A stretch of DNA of 64,000 nucleotides from Pyrodictiaceae archaeon (lineage in GTDB: Archaea; Thermoproteota; Thermoprotei_A; Sulfolobales; WANQ01). Shown here piece by piece: positions 35,683 to 46,562 of the stretch. A program made the position numbers and the translations under genes. The number at the start of each line of letters is the position of its first letter. Positions within the stretch are counted from its first letter, which is position 1. A model generated the notes under the pieces. That model did not search any database. It had not been told where the DNA came from and saw only the letters and a program-made list of their open reading frames with translations. The stretch is from NCBI GenBank assembly GCA_015521735.1, contig WANQ01000003.1:98742-162741 (forward strand), given 5' to 3'.

Positions 35683-36326
35683 AGCTAGGAGGAATGCTTA
35701 GAAACATGACCTGGATGCATAGAACAGTAATGTGGATAGGCATGGTCTTAATAATACTATCCATACTTTCAACTAGTATAAGAGCTTCACAATCAACAAG
35801 TGTAGAACTATCCAGAGAGAATATATGGAGTAATGGTAGTATAGTAGTTGCAGCAATGGGTGGTGAGGGTAGGATAGAAGTTCAAGTAAATGGTAATGGA
35901 GTAATCCACGTATATAGATATGAATTTGAACGCATGGATGCAGCAAGGTTTATCATAAACATTTCCTATGCCCAGCCAATAAGAATTGAGGCCAGCACAG
36001 ACCCATTCTCAGGTACAACATTAATTGCTGCATCATTTCCATATAGTATAAAGGAGATGTTTAAGTATTTTAATACTAGTACTGAGTATCTTGGAGTAAT
36101 AGAGCTTAAGGGTTCTTGGAGTTATTCCACGTATCTAGAGTTTGAAAAAACTGTTGCAGTATTCATTGAGTTAGAAAATAATACTAGTTTAAGTCTTGAA
36201 GCACAATTTTACCCAGTATCCATAGGAGTTATGAGTATGGAGGTAACTATAGGAATAGGGTTGATAATGGCCCTAGCACCTATAGGCCACGTAGTATTAG
36301 TATCTAGAAGAACAGTTAAGAAGTAA
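35679..36326 (+). CDS. Membrane protein of the ABC exporter operon
   Basis: A 215-residue protein with one membrane segment near each end (about 15-33 and 190-210) and an extracytoplasmic beta-rich domain between them, with several N-glycosylation-type sequons. Its ATGA overlap with the permease stop shows coupled translation. I do not recognise the family; it may be an accessory subunit that faces the outside. Its end overlaps the convergent next gene by 30 bases. Confidence 0.65.
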   Translation: MKLGGMLRNMTWMHRTVMWIGMVLIILSILSTSIRASQSTSVELSRENIWSNGSIVVAAMGGEGRIEVQVNGNGVIHVYRYEFERMDAARFIINISYAQPIRIEASTDPFSGTTLIAASFPYSIKEMFKYFNTSTEYLGVIELKGSWSYSTYLEFEKTVAVFIELENNTSLSLEAQFYPVSIGVMSMEVTIGIGLIMALAPIGHVVLVSRRTVKK

Positions 36327-36866
36327 AGCAATAGTCTTCTTCAAACATCCACCACTCTCAACATAATACTTCAATACTATAACTAGGCACGCAGTAGCGA
36401 ACACTAAGTGTGCTATAATGCTAGCCTCTAAAGCATTACCCCAAGGTACTAGCACATCTATGCTCCTTGTAGTGAATGGATACAATAATGGATTATATTC
36501 GTGGTGAGTAGCATCAATTAATACATGGCCTACACCACCTAGAGCACCTAACCCTAATTTAACCCTAATACTAGTGCATGAGCACTCAATACCCAGTAAT
36601 CTAAGTACTCTCAAGTATACTGGACTCAACACAACAGTAAGTATTGGTACAATAACTATTCCACCAAAAATACTATGTAAGACCAATCTGTCTACATAAC
36701 TATACCCAGACACAACTATTATTTTAGCTGATGATAAAGTATAGACTAATGGTACTTCAAGATCAGGTAACATAGACGATAATACGAGTATATGTAATGG
36801 ATACTTTCGCCTAAGCATTAGCCATATAATATAGGCTTGAAGATAATGAAGTAATGTAAACGGCAT
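36297..36866 (-). CDS. DUF4184/YdjM-like membrane protein
   Basis: A 189-residue membrane protein starting MPFTLLHYLQAYIIW, followed by SSMLPDLEVP, LHSIFGG and GHVLIDATHHEYNPLLYPF. The spaced His and Asp residues (H7, DLE, LH, GHxxxD) fit the membrane-bound metal-dependent hydrolase-like family that includes DUF4184 and YdjM. There are four to five membrane segments. A 7-bp hairpin lies just upstream of its ATG. Function is unknown for the family. Confidence 0.65.
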   Translation of the reverse strand: MPFTLLHYLQAYIIWLMLRRKYPLHILVLSSMLPDLEVPLVYTLSSAKIIVVSGYSYVDRLVLHSIFGGIVIVPILTVVLSPVYLRVLRLLGIECSCTSIRVKLGLGALGGVGHVLIDATHHEYNPLLYPFTTRSIDVLVPWGNALEASIIAHLVFATACLVIVLKYYVESGGCLKKTIALLLNCSSRY

Positions 36867-36874
36867 ACAAGGCC

Positions 36875-36896
36875 CCCACTAATAAGCTCTAGTGGG
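36875..36896 (-). promoter_or_regulatory. 5' hairpin before the DUF4184-like gene
   Basis: CCCACTA (36875-36881) and TAGTGGG (36890-36896) form a perfect 7-bp stem 8 bases upstream of the ATG at 36866. On the mRNA strand the 3' arm TAGTGGG, which runs into GGGGCC, sits where a ribosome-binding site would be, so the stem could hide it. Confidence 0.35.
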
Positions 36897-36970
36897 TTGC
36901 CCTAGGTTTATGTGGGCTAGTATTTATAGTATTATCTTAAGATCTATGTAGGGATGTGAGGGCTGTGTAA

Positions 36971-38633
<1,663 letters not shown>

Positions 38634-38689
38634 CTACTATGTTAGGGTTTATTAGAATGTCTTTGCTTCATAGACAAGCGAGGCAATAG

Positions 38690-39424
38690 GTGATGGTACT
38701 ACTAGAAGTTAGGGATCTTGAAGTCGAGGTATCGGGTAGGAGGATTGTAAGGGGAGCTAATCTAAGAATTAATGAAGGCGAAGTACATGTTATCATGGGC
38801 CCTAATGCTGCAGGTAAGTCATCGCTTTTAGCTAGTATTATGGGTCTTAGAAAGTATAGGGTTGTTAAAGGGAAAATAATCTTCAAGGGCATGGATATAA
38901 CCAATAAGCCTTCTTATGAGAGAGCTTTAATGGGTATAGCATTGAGTCATCAAATACCACCTAGCGTTAAGGGTTTAAGGGTTAAAGACCTAGTATCAGC
39001 TATGTTATCCAAGTATCATTGTAGTGATGAAGCCTTACTAGCAAAAATACTCTCAGTAGACTACCTAATGGATAGATACCTATTCGTAGGATTTAGTGGT
39101 GGTGAGCGTAAGAGACTAGAACTATACATATCAATGCTTCAGAGACCAAAAATAGCATTACTAGACGAACCTGATAGTGGAGTAGACATTGATAGTGTAG
39201 ATAAGATTGTTTCGGCAATAAAGATGCTATCTGATAAGGGTGCATCAATACTTCTTGTAACACATACTGGGCATATATTATCGAAGCTTAAGACTAGGCA
39301 TAGAATAGATGTAGTACACTTAATGGTTAATGGCCGTATAGTGTACTCAGGTATACCAGATGAAGTAATAGCACTAGTATTTAAGTACGGCTACAATGGT
39401 GCTGTAAAGAAGCTACTAAGGTGA
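38690..39424 (+). CDS. sufC: SufC Fe-S assembly ATPase
   Basis: A 244-residue ABC ATPase of the Suf system. Walker A is GPNAAGKSS, the family-specific SHQIPPSVKGL lies in the Q-loop region, the signature is FSGGERKRLE and Walker B is IALLDEPDSGVDID. It energises iron-sulphur cluster assembly on the SufB scaffold. It is followed after 6 bases by the only SufB/D gene, making a two-gene operon. The start is the GTG/ATG pair at about 38690. Confidence 0.95.
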   Translation: MMVLLEVRDLEVEVSGRRIVRGANLRINEGEVHVIMGPNAAGKSSLLASIMGLRKYRVVKGKIIFKGMDITNKPSYERALMGIALSHQIPPSVKGLRVKDLVSAMLSKYHCSDEALLAKILSVDYLMDRYLFVGFSGGERKRLELYISMLQRPKIALLDEPDSGVDIDSVDKIVSAIKMLSDKGASILLVTHTGHILSKLKTRHRIDVVHLMVNGRIVYSGIPDEVIALVFKYGYNGAVKKLLR

Positions 39425-39430
39425 ATACTC

Positions 39431-40657
39431 GTGGATGAGCTTAAAAAGAAGGCATTAAGTGCTCTAAACAAGAAGGCACCTTATGGACCAGACATAGACT
39501 TAGATAAATACATCACCAGCACTAGGGAATTTAGTAGAATAGAGTATGAGGAAGCATTATCCCTTGCAAAAGAACCCGCTCAACGATTAGGTTTAAGTGA
39601 TAGAGAGGTTAAGCAGTTAAGCTATGTTCAAGTCAACGAGAAAGCATTCTACAATATAGTATTGGAAGGACTTAGAAAGCAGGGAGTAATAGTATTGAGC
39701 ACACGTGAAGCATTAGAGAAAATACCGTGGGCTAAGAAGTATTATTGGAAAAGCATACCCGTAGACAAGGACAAGTATACAGCTGCAGTAGAATTATATG
39801 GTGGTGGTCAGGGATACTTTATCTATGTTCCTCCAGGAGTAAAGGTGAAGTATCCCTTATACACCTGCCTACTAATAATGAATGATAGGCAAGCACAACT
39901 AGTACACAACATAGTAGTTGTTGATGAAGGAGCAGAGTTAAACTTGATTACAGGATGTGCTACATCGCATAGGGTTAAGTCAGCACTACATATTGGTGTA
40001 TCAGAATTCTATGTTAAACGTAACGCTAAGCTATCCTTCGCGATGATACATGCATGGGGTGAAGGAATTCATGTAAGGCCTAGAACAAGCGTTGTTGTTG
40101 AAGAGGGTGGAAGCTATGTTAGCTACTACTTAGTCTACAGCAATGTTGCTAGCCTCCAACAATATCCATCAATAAAACTTAAACGTAGTGCTAGACTACA
40201 CTCAGCTACAATAGTAATGGGCATTGGCAACTCAGTATATGATACGGGTACTGAAGCAGTACTAGAGGAGGATGGGGCTACAGCAGAAATAGTTTCAAGA
40301 GTAATAGCACGAGATAACTCATGGATTGCTGCTAGAGCACGCATAGTAGCTTACCATAGGGATACTAGAGGACACATAGAGTGTCTTGGACTACCATTAT
40401 CTAAGAATGCTACTATAAAAGCACTACCAGAACTAGAGAGTCGTGTAGAAGGAGCAGAGCTTACACATGAAGCAGCTATTGGTAAAATAGCTGAAGAGGA
40501 AATAGAGTACTTGATGTCTAAGGGCTTTACTGAGGAAGAAGCAAGAGCATTAATACTTAGAGGCTTTCTACGAGTAGATGTACCAGGCCTACCAATAGCT
40601 ACACGTAGAATAATAGACCATGTAACACGTCTACTAGCTGAAAAGGCTACTGGTTAG
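39431..40657 (+). CDS. sufB: SufB/SufD scaffold protein
   Basis: A 408-residue SufB-type beta-helix protein. The C-terminal region contains LVHNIVVVDEGAELNLITGCAT, RHETRG-like DTRGHIECLGLP and ELTHEAAIGKIAEEEIEYLMSKG, the signature core of SufB/D (SHEAAIGK). It forms the scaffold complex with SufC. No separate SufD, SufS or SufU is present, so this is the minimal SufBC form seen in many archaea. The GTG start follows the sufC stop by 6 bases. Confidence 0.94.
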   Translation: MDELKKKALSALNKKAPYGPDIDLDKYITSTREFSRIEYEEALSLAKEPAQRLGLSDREVKQLSYVQVNEKAFYNIVLEGLRKQGVIVLSTREALEKIPWAKKYYWKSIPVDKDKYTAAVELYGGGQGYFIYVPPGVKVKYPLYTCLLIMNDRQAQLVHNIVVVDEGAELNLITGCATSHRVKSALHIGVSEFYVKRNAKLSFAMIHAWGEGIHVRPRTSVVVEEGGSYVSYYLVYSNVASLQQYPSIKLKRSARLHSATIVMGIGNSVYDTGTEAVLEEDGATAEIVSRVIARDNSWIAARARIVAYHRDTRGHIECLGLPLSKNATIKALPELESRVEGAELTHEAAIGKIAEEEIEYLMSKGFTEEEARALILRGFLRVDVPGLPIATRRIIDHVTRLLAEKATG

Positions 40658-41226
40658 CCGAAAACAATCTTTGACAATAGTAGTGCTGATGCAACTATAC
40701 ACCTATACCCCTTATCCCTACCATCACCAAGGTCAGGTAATGGTACACCACTAGCATGGGCAAACTTTTCAAAAGCACTACATACATCCATTACTCCGAT
40801 AAAGTCAATGTATCCTTCATCGAATTCCTCTTTATATAGTAGCACTTTGCCAAGTACTTCAAATAACCCATCCTCACCCATACGCTCTATAATACTACCC
40901 ATATCCCTAGGCTTAATACTGCCATGCCATTTAATTAGGTCTGGGTAATAGGGTAACGGGTGGAGCAAGTATATGTACTCGTTGACCAATCCCTCTAATA
41001 GTGCTCTTACATCGCCACTATCCTCGCCTAATCCTTCAAGAATACTTGTAATAGACATGGCGTGAACTATATCCTCTATGAAGTCTACATCCCATGTCCT
41101 AGCACCATACTCTAATAGCGTAGTAGGCTTTTGGGGCTCTAAACGAGTAAATTCTTGAACTCCACTAATACTATTAGCCATAAATGTGTCTGAAGCATTC
41201 ACGCTTACTCCACCACCGCATAACAC
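40654..41226 (-). CDS. Hypothetical helical protein
   Basis: A 190-residue, mostly helical, acidic protein. Blocks such as YGARTWDVDFIEDIVHAMSIT, LHPLPYYPDLIKWHGSIK (shown in part) and FEKFAHASGVPLPDLG are visible. Several H and D residues could bind metal, but I recognise no known active site. It runs convergent to sufB, overlapping by 4 bases. Starts at 41226, or at the internal ATG codon at residue 16, are both possible. Confidence 0.6.
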   Translation of the reverse strand: MLCGGGVSVNASDTFMANSISGVQEFTRLEPQKPTTLLEYGARTWDVDFIEDIVHAMSITSILEGLGEDSGDVRALLEGLVNEYIYLLHPLPYYPDLIKWHGSIKPRDMGSIIERMGEDGLFEVLGKVLLYKEEFDEGYIDFIGVMDVCSAFEKFAHASGVPLPDLGDGRDKGYRCIVASALLLSKIVFG

Positions 41227-41310
41227 CTAGAAGCCATGTAACGGTATAAATACTGGGCGCCCAATAATACCCCAGTAATCCCGTTATGAAAACTAAAATA
41301 GAAGCGGTTA

Positions 41311-41397
41311 ATGCTCAGTCGGGGCGGACTATCTTCATTTAATGCTAGCTGTCAGTCTAAGCTAATAGCTCGTATGCTGGCGTAGTCATCACAGCTA
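41311..41397 (-). ncRNA. Candidate box C/D sRNA
   Basis: On the minus strand a perfect box C, GUGAUGA (41392-41386), is followed by CUGA as D' (41355-41352), a C'-like AAUGAAG (41339-41333) and CUGA as D (41318-41315), in the canonical order. The region is more GC-rich than its surroundings. A TATA-like GATTTATAAG at 41430-41421 lies about 26 bases before the predicted 5' end. The C-to-D' distance (30 nt) is longer than the usual 12 or so, and I found no convincing rRNA target, so the call is moderate. Confidence 0.4.
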
Positions 41398-41420
41398 TTT
41401 ATGGTATTCTAAGGACTACT

Positions 41421-41430
41421 CTTATAAATC
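41421..41430. promoter_or_regulatory. TATA-like element, usable in both directions
   Basis: CTTATAAATC reads as GATTTATAAG on the minus strand. It could serve mevalonate kinase to the right, the C/D-like RNA to the left, or both. Confidence 0.5.
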
Positions 41431-41471
41431 TCGGGTTTAACAACACCTTTCAGAATTGAGGAAGACTCTTA

Positions 41472-42434
41472 ATGGTTATTGAGGCTAGTGCTCCTGGAAA
41501 AGTCATACTCTTTGGAGAACATTTTGTAGTTAAAGGTAAGCCTGCTATAGCCTTAGCACTAGATTTAAGGGTCAATGTTAGAGTAGACAGCTCTAACACT
41601 AACACTATAACCATATACTCCCACAACACTAACAGTAAACTGGAAATAGAATTAGGTAGCTTGAAGACAAGTGGTTCAGAAAACCTAGTACAACTCCATA
41701 AAATAGTAGAGGTGTTGTCGAGTAAAGCTAAACTAAAACCAGCATACATAGAAATAAACTCTAATATACCAATAGCAGCTGGCCTAGGTTCTAGTGCATC
41801 ACTTGCAGTAGCTTTTACTGCAGCATACTCTAAGTTCATAGGCTTAGAATTAACTAGAGAGGAAATATCACGTATAGCATTTGAAGCTGAGAAAATAGTT
41901 CACGGTAAGCCTAGTGGAATAGATAATACAATAGCAACGTATGGTGGAGCAATACTCTACAAAGCAGGCGAGTTCTCTAGAATCAAGCTAAGCGACATAC
42001 AATCAGTTTCACTTATAATAGCTGATACAGGTATTACAAGGTCTACTCGTAAAGCAGTACTAAGAGTACTAGAACTCTACAATAAGTATCCCGAAATACT
42101 ATCACTAATATATGATGCAGCAGAAAGAATAGTAGTAAGAGCACTAGGAGCGCTAGAGAATGGTTCATGGCCTATAGTAGGCGAGCTTATGAACTTAAAC
42201 CATGGCTTACTTTCAACTATAGGTGTATCAACTCTTGAACTAGAAGAACTAGTATTTACTGCTAGGAGAGCTGGCGCATTAGGAGCAAAGATTACGGGTG
42301 CTGGTATGGGTGGATCAATAATTGCTTTAGCATACTCAGCTAATAGTAGTAGAATAGCAGGAGCACTAAGAGAGAAGTCTAAGCGTGTAATAGTTGCTGG
42401 AATAGATAGTAGGGGACTAGTTATTAGGAGTTGA
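41472..42434 (+). CDS. mvk: Mevalonate kinase
   Basis: Phosphorylates mevalonate, an early step of isoprenoid synthesis for archaeal ether lipids. The 320-residue GHMP kinase has APGKVILFGEHFVV at the N-terminus, the phosphate-binding loop PIAAGLGSSASLAVAF (about 101-116), GKPSGIDNTIATYGG and the C-terminal KITGAGMGGSIIAL. The ATG start is preceded by a GAGG motif. It is followed after 6 bases by the HTH-PRTase gene, so the two are likely co-transcribed. Confidence 0.95.
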   Translation: MVIEASAPGKVILFGEHFVVKGKPAIALALDLRVNVRVDSSNTNTITIYSHNTNSKLEIELGSLKTSGSENLVQLHKIVEVLSSKAKLKPAYIEINSNIPIAAGLGSSASLAVAFTAAYSKFIGLELTREEISRIAFEAEKIVHGKPSGIDNTIATYGGAILYKAGEFSRIKLSDIQSVSLIIADTGITRSTRKAVLRVLELYNKYPEILSLIYDAAERIVVRALGALENGSWPIVGELMNLNHGLLSTIGVSTLELEELVFTARRAGALGAKITGAGMGGSIIALAYSANSSRIAGALREKSKRVIVAGIDSRGLVIRS

Positions 42435-42440
42435 CACGCC

Positions 42441-43136
42441 TTGATAGTAGATGAAAGATACCTTGCAATAGAACTCCTCAAAGCACTTAAAAAACACTTT
42501 ACGTATAATGAGCTAGAAGAAGTTCTCGGGATACCTGGACCAGGTATTTGGAGATACGTTAATGCTAAGATTCTACCAACCATAGATAAGGCTAGAGAGA
42601 TACTAGCCAAGATATATGAGAGTAGGCTGTTATCAAAGATAATAGCTTCAAAGATAAGGGTAGTAGAGGGAGGAATACTTAACACTTACAACGTAATATA
42701 TGATGCAAGTATACTTAAGCTACTAGGATATGAAGCATACATGGCCTTCAAGGAGTACGAGCCAACACTTATTATGAGTGTTGAAGTAGATGGCATACCT
42801 TTAGCTATAGCTACAGCAGAGTACTTTGACTCAAAAATAGTTATTGTTAAAAGGCGTAGAGAAGCAGGATTCAAAGACTACATAGAATACACTATGGTTT
42901 CAAGAGACCTACCAGTACTAACAACACTTTACGCTCCACGAGAACTGTTTAGTAAAGATGATAGAGTCTTAATAGTAGATGATTTACTAAGAAGTGGGCG
43001 TACGTGTAAAGCCTTAATAGAAATTGCTAGAAGTGCTGGAGTAGAGTTAGTAGGAGTATTTGCAGTAATAGCTGTTGGAGAAGAATGGAAGAACACCATA
43101 GGTAATGTAAGAGTACACGTAGTCTATAATGTATGA
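42441..43136 (+). CDS. HTH-phosphoribosyltransferase regulator (PyrE-like, GfcR-like)
   Basis: A 231-residue protein with an N-terminal helix-turn-helix (about 18-45, YNELEEVLGIPGPGIWRYVN) and a C-terminal type I PRTase fold. The PRPP-binding motif VLIVDDLLRSGRTCKALIEI is intact. Archaeal proteins of this architecture act as transcription regulators such as GfcR, or as orotate/purine PRTases; the HTH favours regulation. It starts 6 bases after mvk, hinting at a link with lipid or sugar metabolism that sequence cannot prove. Confidence 0.85.
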   Translation: MIVDERYLAIELLKALKKHFTYNELEEVLGIPGPGIWRYVNAKILPTIDKAREILAKIYESRLLSKIIASKIRVVEGGILNTYNVIYDASILKLLGYEAYMAFKEYEPTLIMSVEVDGIPLAIATAEYFDSKIVIVKRRREAGFKDYIEYTMVSRDLPVLTTLYAPRELFSKDDRVLIVDDLLRSGRTCKALIEIARSAGVELVGVFAVIAVGEEWKNTIGNVRVHVVYNV

Positions 43137-43147
43137 TTACGTGTTGC

Positions 43148-43564
43148 TCAACGCTTCCTAGCTCTAACTCTTCTACTCCTCCAAGTCCTTGAGTAAACTA
43201 GTAGTCCAGTAACATACGATAAGAACAACGTTAACAGTAGTAGGGCTATGTACCCTGGATTAAGGCTTAATCCAGCAAACTCTACTATTCTACCTCTAAC
43301 CGTGTAGACTATTGCTGCGATACTTATACCTATAAGATACCCTATACCGAATCCTATAACCGAGGTTATGGGCACAACATCGTGTGCTTTAAGGTATTCT
43401 CCACTATACATGTAAGCAGCCATTACCCCAGAAACAATACTTGCAACCAGTACTGCTATGTATGCAAATACTTCACTAATACTAGCTAGTACAGCAACTA
43501 TTATAGCAGAAGCAATTGCTGAGTAAGTGAAAGCCCTTAAATCCATCATACTGAATCCCTTCAA
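43148..43564 (-). CDS. Hypothetical membrane protein
   Basis: A 138-residue protein with four membrane segments (about 13-32, 34-52, 62-84 and 100-122) and a basic tail (RTWRSRRVRARKR). No family is recognised. The start is the ATG at 43564 or the two ATGs a few codons later. It lies tail to tail with the PRTase gene, 11 bases apart. Confidence 0.65.
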   Translation of the reverse strand: MKGFSMMDLRAFTYSAIASAIIVAVLASISEVFAYIAVLVASIVSGVMAAYMYSGEYLKAHDVVPITSVIGFGIGYLIGISIAAIVYTVRGRIVEFAGLSLNPGYIALLLLTLFLSYVTGLLVYSRTWRSRRVRARKR

Positions 43565-43746
43565 ACACCCATAACATGCTAGGTGCTATGAGCCTAATAG
43601 TAGGAGAGAAATAAAAGAGTTTAGCCTCCAATTACTTAAAATAGTAAACACCTACGCAGTTCCCACCAAGAACACCAGCTATCTTTTAACACCCCTCTAG
43701 AGACTACTATGTTATAGTAGTCGAAGTAAACGCTAGTGGTGTATTC

Positions 43747-44871
43747 ATGAACCCGTTGATAAGAGTATTTGAGGAGAAGAAGAGGGTTAAGGAGGAGTTA
43801 GAATCTATTCTTAGCAGGGAGTCTATAAGTAGAGCTAGAAGAGATCATCATTCTTGGAGAGAGCCTAGGCCATGTGGTATGACTATACATACTGGTATAG
43901 GCTGTAGTCTTGGATGCGTATACTGCTATGTACCGGATATGGGTTTTCCCATGAAGCCTAAACCCTACCCTCTCAGCCCATTAGAGCTTACATACGCGTT
44001 AGCATTAAACCCATACGTTTTCCCGGGACACACTCTTGCAGCATATGGTAGTGTTACTGAGCCCTTCTTAAAGGAAACGAAGATTAGAGCCATAGAATAC
44101 ATTGCTACAGTATACAAGTACCTTAAACTACCAAGTCAGGTATCAACTAAGATCCCGTTGACGGATGAAGATGCTTTAGCGTTAAAGAAAGCTGAGCCTA
44201 GTCTAAGCGTACTTGTAACTGTTATCACGCTTAATCACTCACACATACTAGAACCAAATGCGCCAAGTCCCTTAGAGAGATTAGAGTCAATAAGAGTTCT
44301 AAGAGAACATGGTTTACACGTATCATTGTTTATGAGGCCAATAATACCTGGTATAACTGATCGTGAAGCCGAGAAAATACTAGCCATAGCAGTTGAAAAC
44401 AAGGTTAATGGTGTAGTTCTAGGATCACTAAGAGTTACACCAGGTATACTAAAGAGGCTTAGCCTCAAAGGATACAATGTAGTCGAAGTCACTAAGAGAT
44501 TACCAAGAAAGCCTAGAAATAATAGAGATCAAGTTACTATAAAGTCAAGTGACCTCAAAAGAAGAATAGAAGAATACGCTGTAAAACTAGGCGTTAAAGT
44601 CTACCCCTCAGCTTGTGCAGCCAACATAGAAGCACATAAACTATCATGTTATGCTTGTAGGCTAGGACCATGTGGTTTCGGTAGACCTCCACTAGTAAAG
44701 GAGAAGTGGATAATAGATCTAATAGACTACTTTAATGGATCAGTGAATTCAGTTGAAGTAAACGATAGTACTGTTAAGATTAAGGGGCTTAGGTTAAAGG
44801 ATAATAAGTTGAAGACCATACTAAAGCACTTCACAGTATCCGTCTTAAGACGAAGACTCGTGTTAAGCTAA
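43747..44871 (+). CDS. Radical SAM protein (spore photoproduct lyase-like)
   Basis: A 374-residue radical SAM enzyme. The cluster-binding motif CSLGCVYC (C53, C57, C60) is of the CxxxCxxC type, followed by YVPDMGF. Conserved blocks AYGSVTEPF, STKIPLTDED and RPIIPGITD fit the SplB/Rv2578c-like group. A second cysteine set near residue 300 (SACAANIEAHKLSCYACRLGPCGFG) could hold another cluster. The function is not defined; relatives include DNA photoproduct lyases and uncharacterised archaeal proteins. Start ATG. Confidence 0.87.
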   Translation: MNPLIRVFEEKKRVKEELESILSRESISRARRDHHSWREPRPCGMTIHTGIGCSLGCVYCYVPDMGFPMKPKPYPLSPLELTYALALNPYVFPGHTLAAYGSVTEPFLKETKIRAIEYIATVYKYLKLPSQVSTKIPLTDEDALALKKAEPSLSVLVTVITLNHSHILEPNAPSPLERLESIRVLREHGLHVSLFMRPIIPGITDREAEKILAIAVENKVNGVVLGSLRVTPGILKRLSLKGYNVVEVTKRLPRKPRNNRDQVTIKSSDLKRRIEEYAVKLGVKVYPSACAANIEAHKLSCYACRLGPCGFGRPPLVKEKWIIDLIDYFNGSVNSVEVNDSTVKIKGLRLKDNKLKTILKHFTVSVLRRRLVLS

Positions 44872-44893
44872 AAGGCGTATTCCACTAAGGCGT

Positions 44894-45667
44894 CTATGGA
44901 CGCTTATCTACTCCTATATTTATCCATGTATTCCTACGAGTAACCTTAAACCCTAATTCTAGGTAGACATGTATTGCTGGGTAATTGTCTTCTCTAACCC
45001 ATAATGTAGCAATATCTGTGTGTTTAAATGCTTCCTCAACTAGTATTGATGAAATCGCTTTACCAAACCCTCTTCCACGATAATCTGGTTCAACGTATAC
45101 GCCACATATCATGTAGGCTTCTGGCTCAGTAGCACAATACCCTCCTATAGCTACTACTCTATTATCTACTAGTATTGCATGAGGACGTAGTAGTCTCCTA
45201 AACCTCTCTTCAACATCCTTACTAAAGACTAGTCCCTTAAGTGACTCAAGCTCTACTACTACTCCTTTAGGTGCACTGTAAACTCTCCTACACATATTCT
45301 TAGACAAGCTCATTACATAGTACTTATACGTTGAAGTAGGCTTCAATACTTCAAAGACTATATCAGCATACCTTTCCCATACATGTATTATTGATGGTGT
45401 ATCACGGTATATTTTAGCGTAGGTTTCCATAAGACTCCTAAACACTTCACTACTACTTGCCTCTACTATCGTTGAGTAAAAGTCCCTGAATCCACGGTAT
45501 ACAGCCATATAGCCTTCAAGCCCTTGATTCAATGCTACGTAGAAATCCGTCCTACTACGCTCGTGTCTAATATCGTGGAGAACTAGTACATTTAGCTCAG
45601 GATGTCGTCTAGCATGGTCTTCTATCAATGCAATTTCTCTGCTACTGGCTTGTCGGACTATAACCAT
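44894..45667 (-). CDS. GNAT family N-acetyltransferase
   Basis: A 257-residue protein. The C-terminal half is a GNAT domain, with the acetyl-CoA-binding motif A around CGVYVEPDYRGRGFGKAISS (R/Q-x-x-G-x-G/A present as RGRGFG) and a following LWVREDNYPAIHVYLELGFK. The N-terminal half is a diverged GNAT-like domain. The substrate is unknown. The gene is monocistronic, starting with ATG. Confidence 0.85.
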   Translation of the reverse strand: MVIVRQASSREIALIEDHARRHPELNVLVLHDIRHERSRTDFYVALNQGLEGYMAVYRGFRDFYSTIVEASSSEVFRSLMETYAKIYRDTPSIIHVWERYADIVFEVLKPTSTYKYYVMSLSKNMCRRVYSAPKGVVVELESLKGLVFSKDVEERFRRLLRPHAILVDNRVVAIGGYCATEPEAYMICGVYVEPDYRGRGFGKAISSILVEEAFKHTDIATLWVREDNYPAIHVYLELGFKVTRRNTWINIGVDKRP

Positions 45668-45851
45668 GTGTTCTCAACCTAAAACATGTACTATACGATT
45701 ATGGTGTTCAGCTATATATAGGTTGTAGTTTTACATGGTCTTGCTTTAGCGTAAATTACTATAAACCCTTAAACCATACAATTATGAACGTAGTAGTTGA
45801 GAGTCTCTGAGTTAATGGAGTAGGCCTAATGAATTCGTAGGCGTTACAAGT

Positions 45852-46478
45852 ATGGTTGTATTTAAGTGTATGGGCTGTGGTGTATGTTGTAGGCTATCAC
45901 CTATAACACTCCTACCCCACGAAGTATACATTGTTAAACGTGAAGCACGTAGACTTGGCTTAGAAGTTAGCATTAAGCCTGGCTACAAGGTATATGATGC
46001 ATTATCTCGTAGACTCATAGTATTATCCTACCACTTGGAACTAGACAGTAGTGGTAAGTGCCCCTTCCTTACAAGTAATAATAAGTGCTTACTTCATGGA
46101 AGAGCTAAGCCTTCTACGTGTAAGAGCTTCCCCTATGTTCCAAAGGAAATACACTACTACGTAGACCGTAGTACTAGGACAATAATTCATAGATCAGTCT
46201 ACGGTATTTCAACTGCATGCTTATTCGTCAAGAAGTTTTCCAAGCAGATAGAGGAGGCTGTTAAAGCCTATGGAATAAAGAAGGTTTTTCCTTTAGAGTA
46301 CTCTAGTGCTCTTGAAGCAGAAAACTGGAGATACTGGTATATGAGAATGCTCACTATTCTCTGGAGAAGTGGATTAGTCGACCTCTACAGTGTTGATGAT
46401 GAAGTAGAAGTAGAACCCGTTAACGCATATGAGTTCATTCTATCCAGGATTATTATACTTAGAAGCCTACTACGTTAA
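45852..46478 (+). CDS. YkgJ/Fli-B-type zinc or Fe-S cluster protein
   Basis: A 208-residue protein with the cysteine pattern CMGCGVCC (C6, C9, C12, C13) at the N-terminus and a second group KCPFLTSNNKCLLHGRAKPSTC (shown in part), the signature of the YkgJ/UPF0153 family. These proteins are thought to bind Zn or an Fe-S cluster, but their roles are mostly unknown. Start ATG at 45852; a leader of about 20 bases follows a weak promoter. Confidence 0.85.
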   Translation: MVVFKCMGCGVCCRLSPITLLPHEVYIVKREARRLGLEVSIKPGYKVYDALSRRLIVLSYHLELDSSGKCPFLTSNNKCLLHGRAKPSTCKSFPYVPKEIHYYVDRSTRTIIHRSVYGISTACLFVKKFSKQIEEAVKAYGIKKVFPLEYSSALEAENWRYWYMRMLTILWRSGLVDLYSVDDEVEVEPVNAYEFILSRIIILRSLLR

Positions 46479-46562
46479 CGTGTAGCTTATAAGGGGAAAC
46501 GTTTTTCAAAGAACCCAGTTATCAAGGAATACTAGTTGTTCATTAAGGAAGTGTGATAAGCC

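Noticed and set aside
45780..45850. CTCTGAG and two AATGRA-like stretches upstream of the YkgJ-type gene, possibly a C/D RNA.
   Set aside because: No proper box C and no second D box; GC content is not raised relative to the surroundings.
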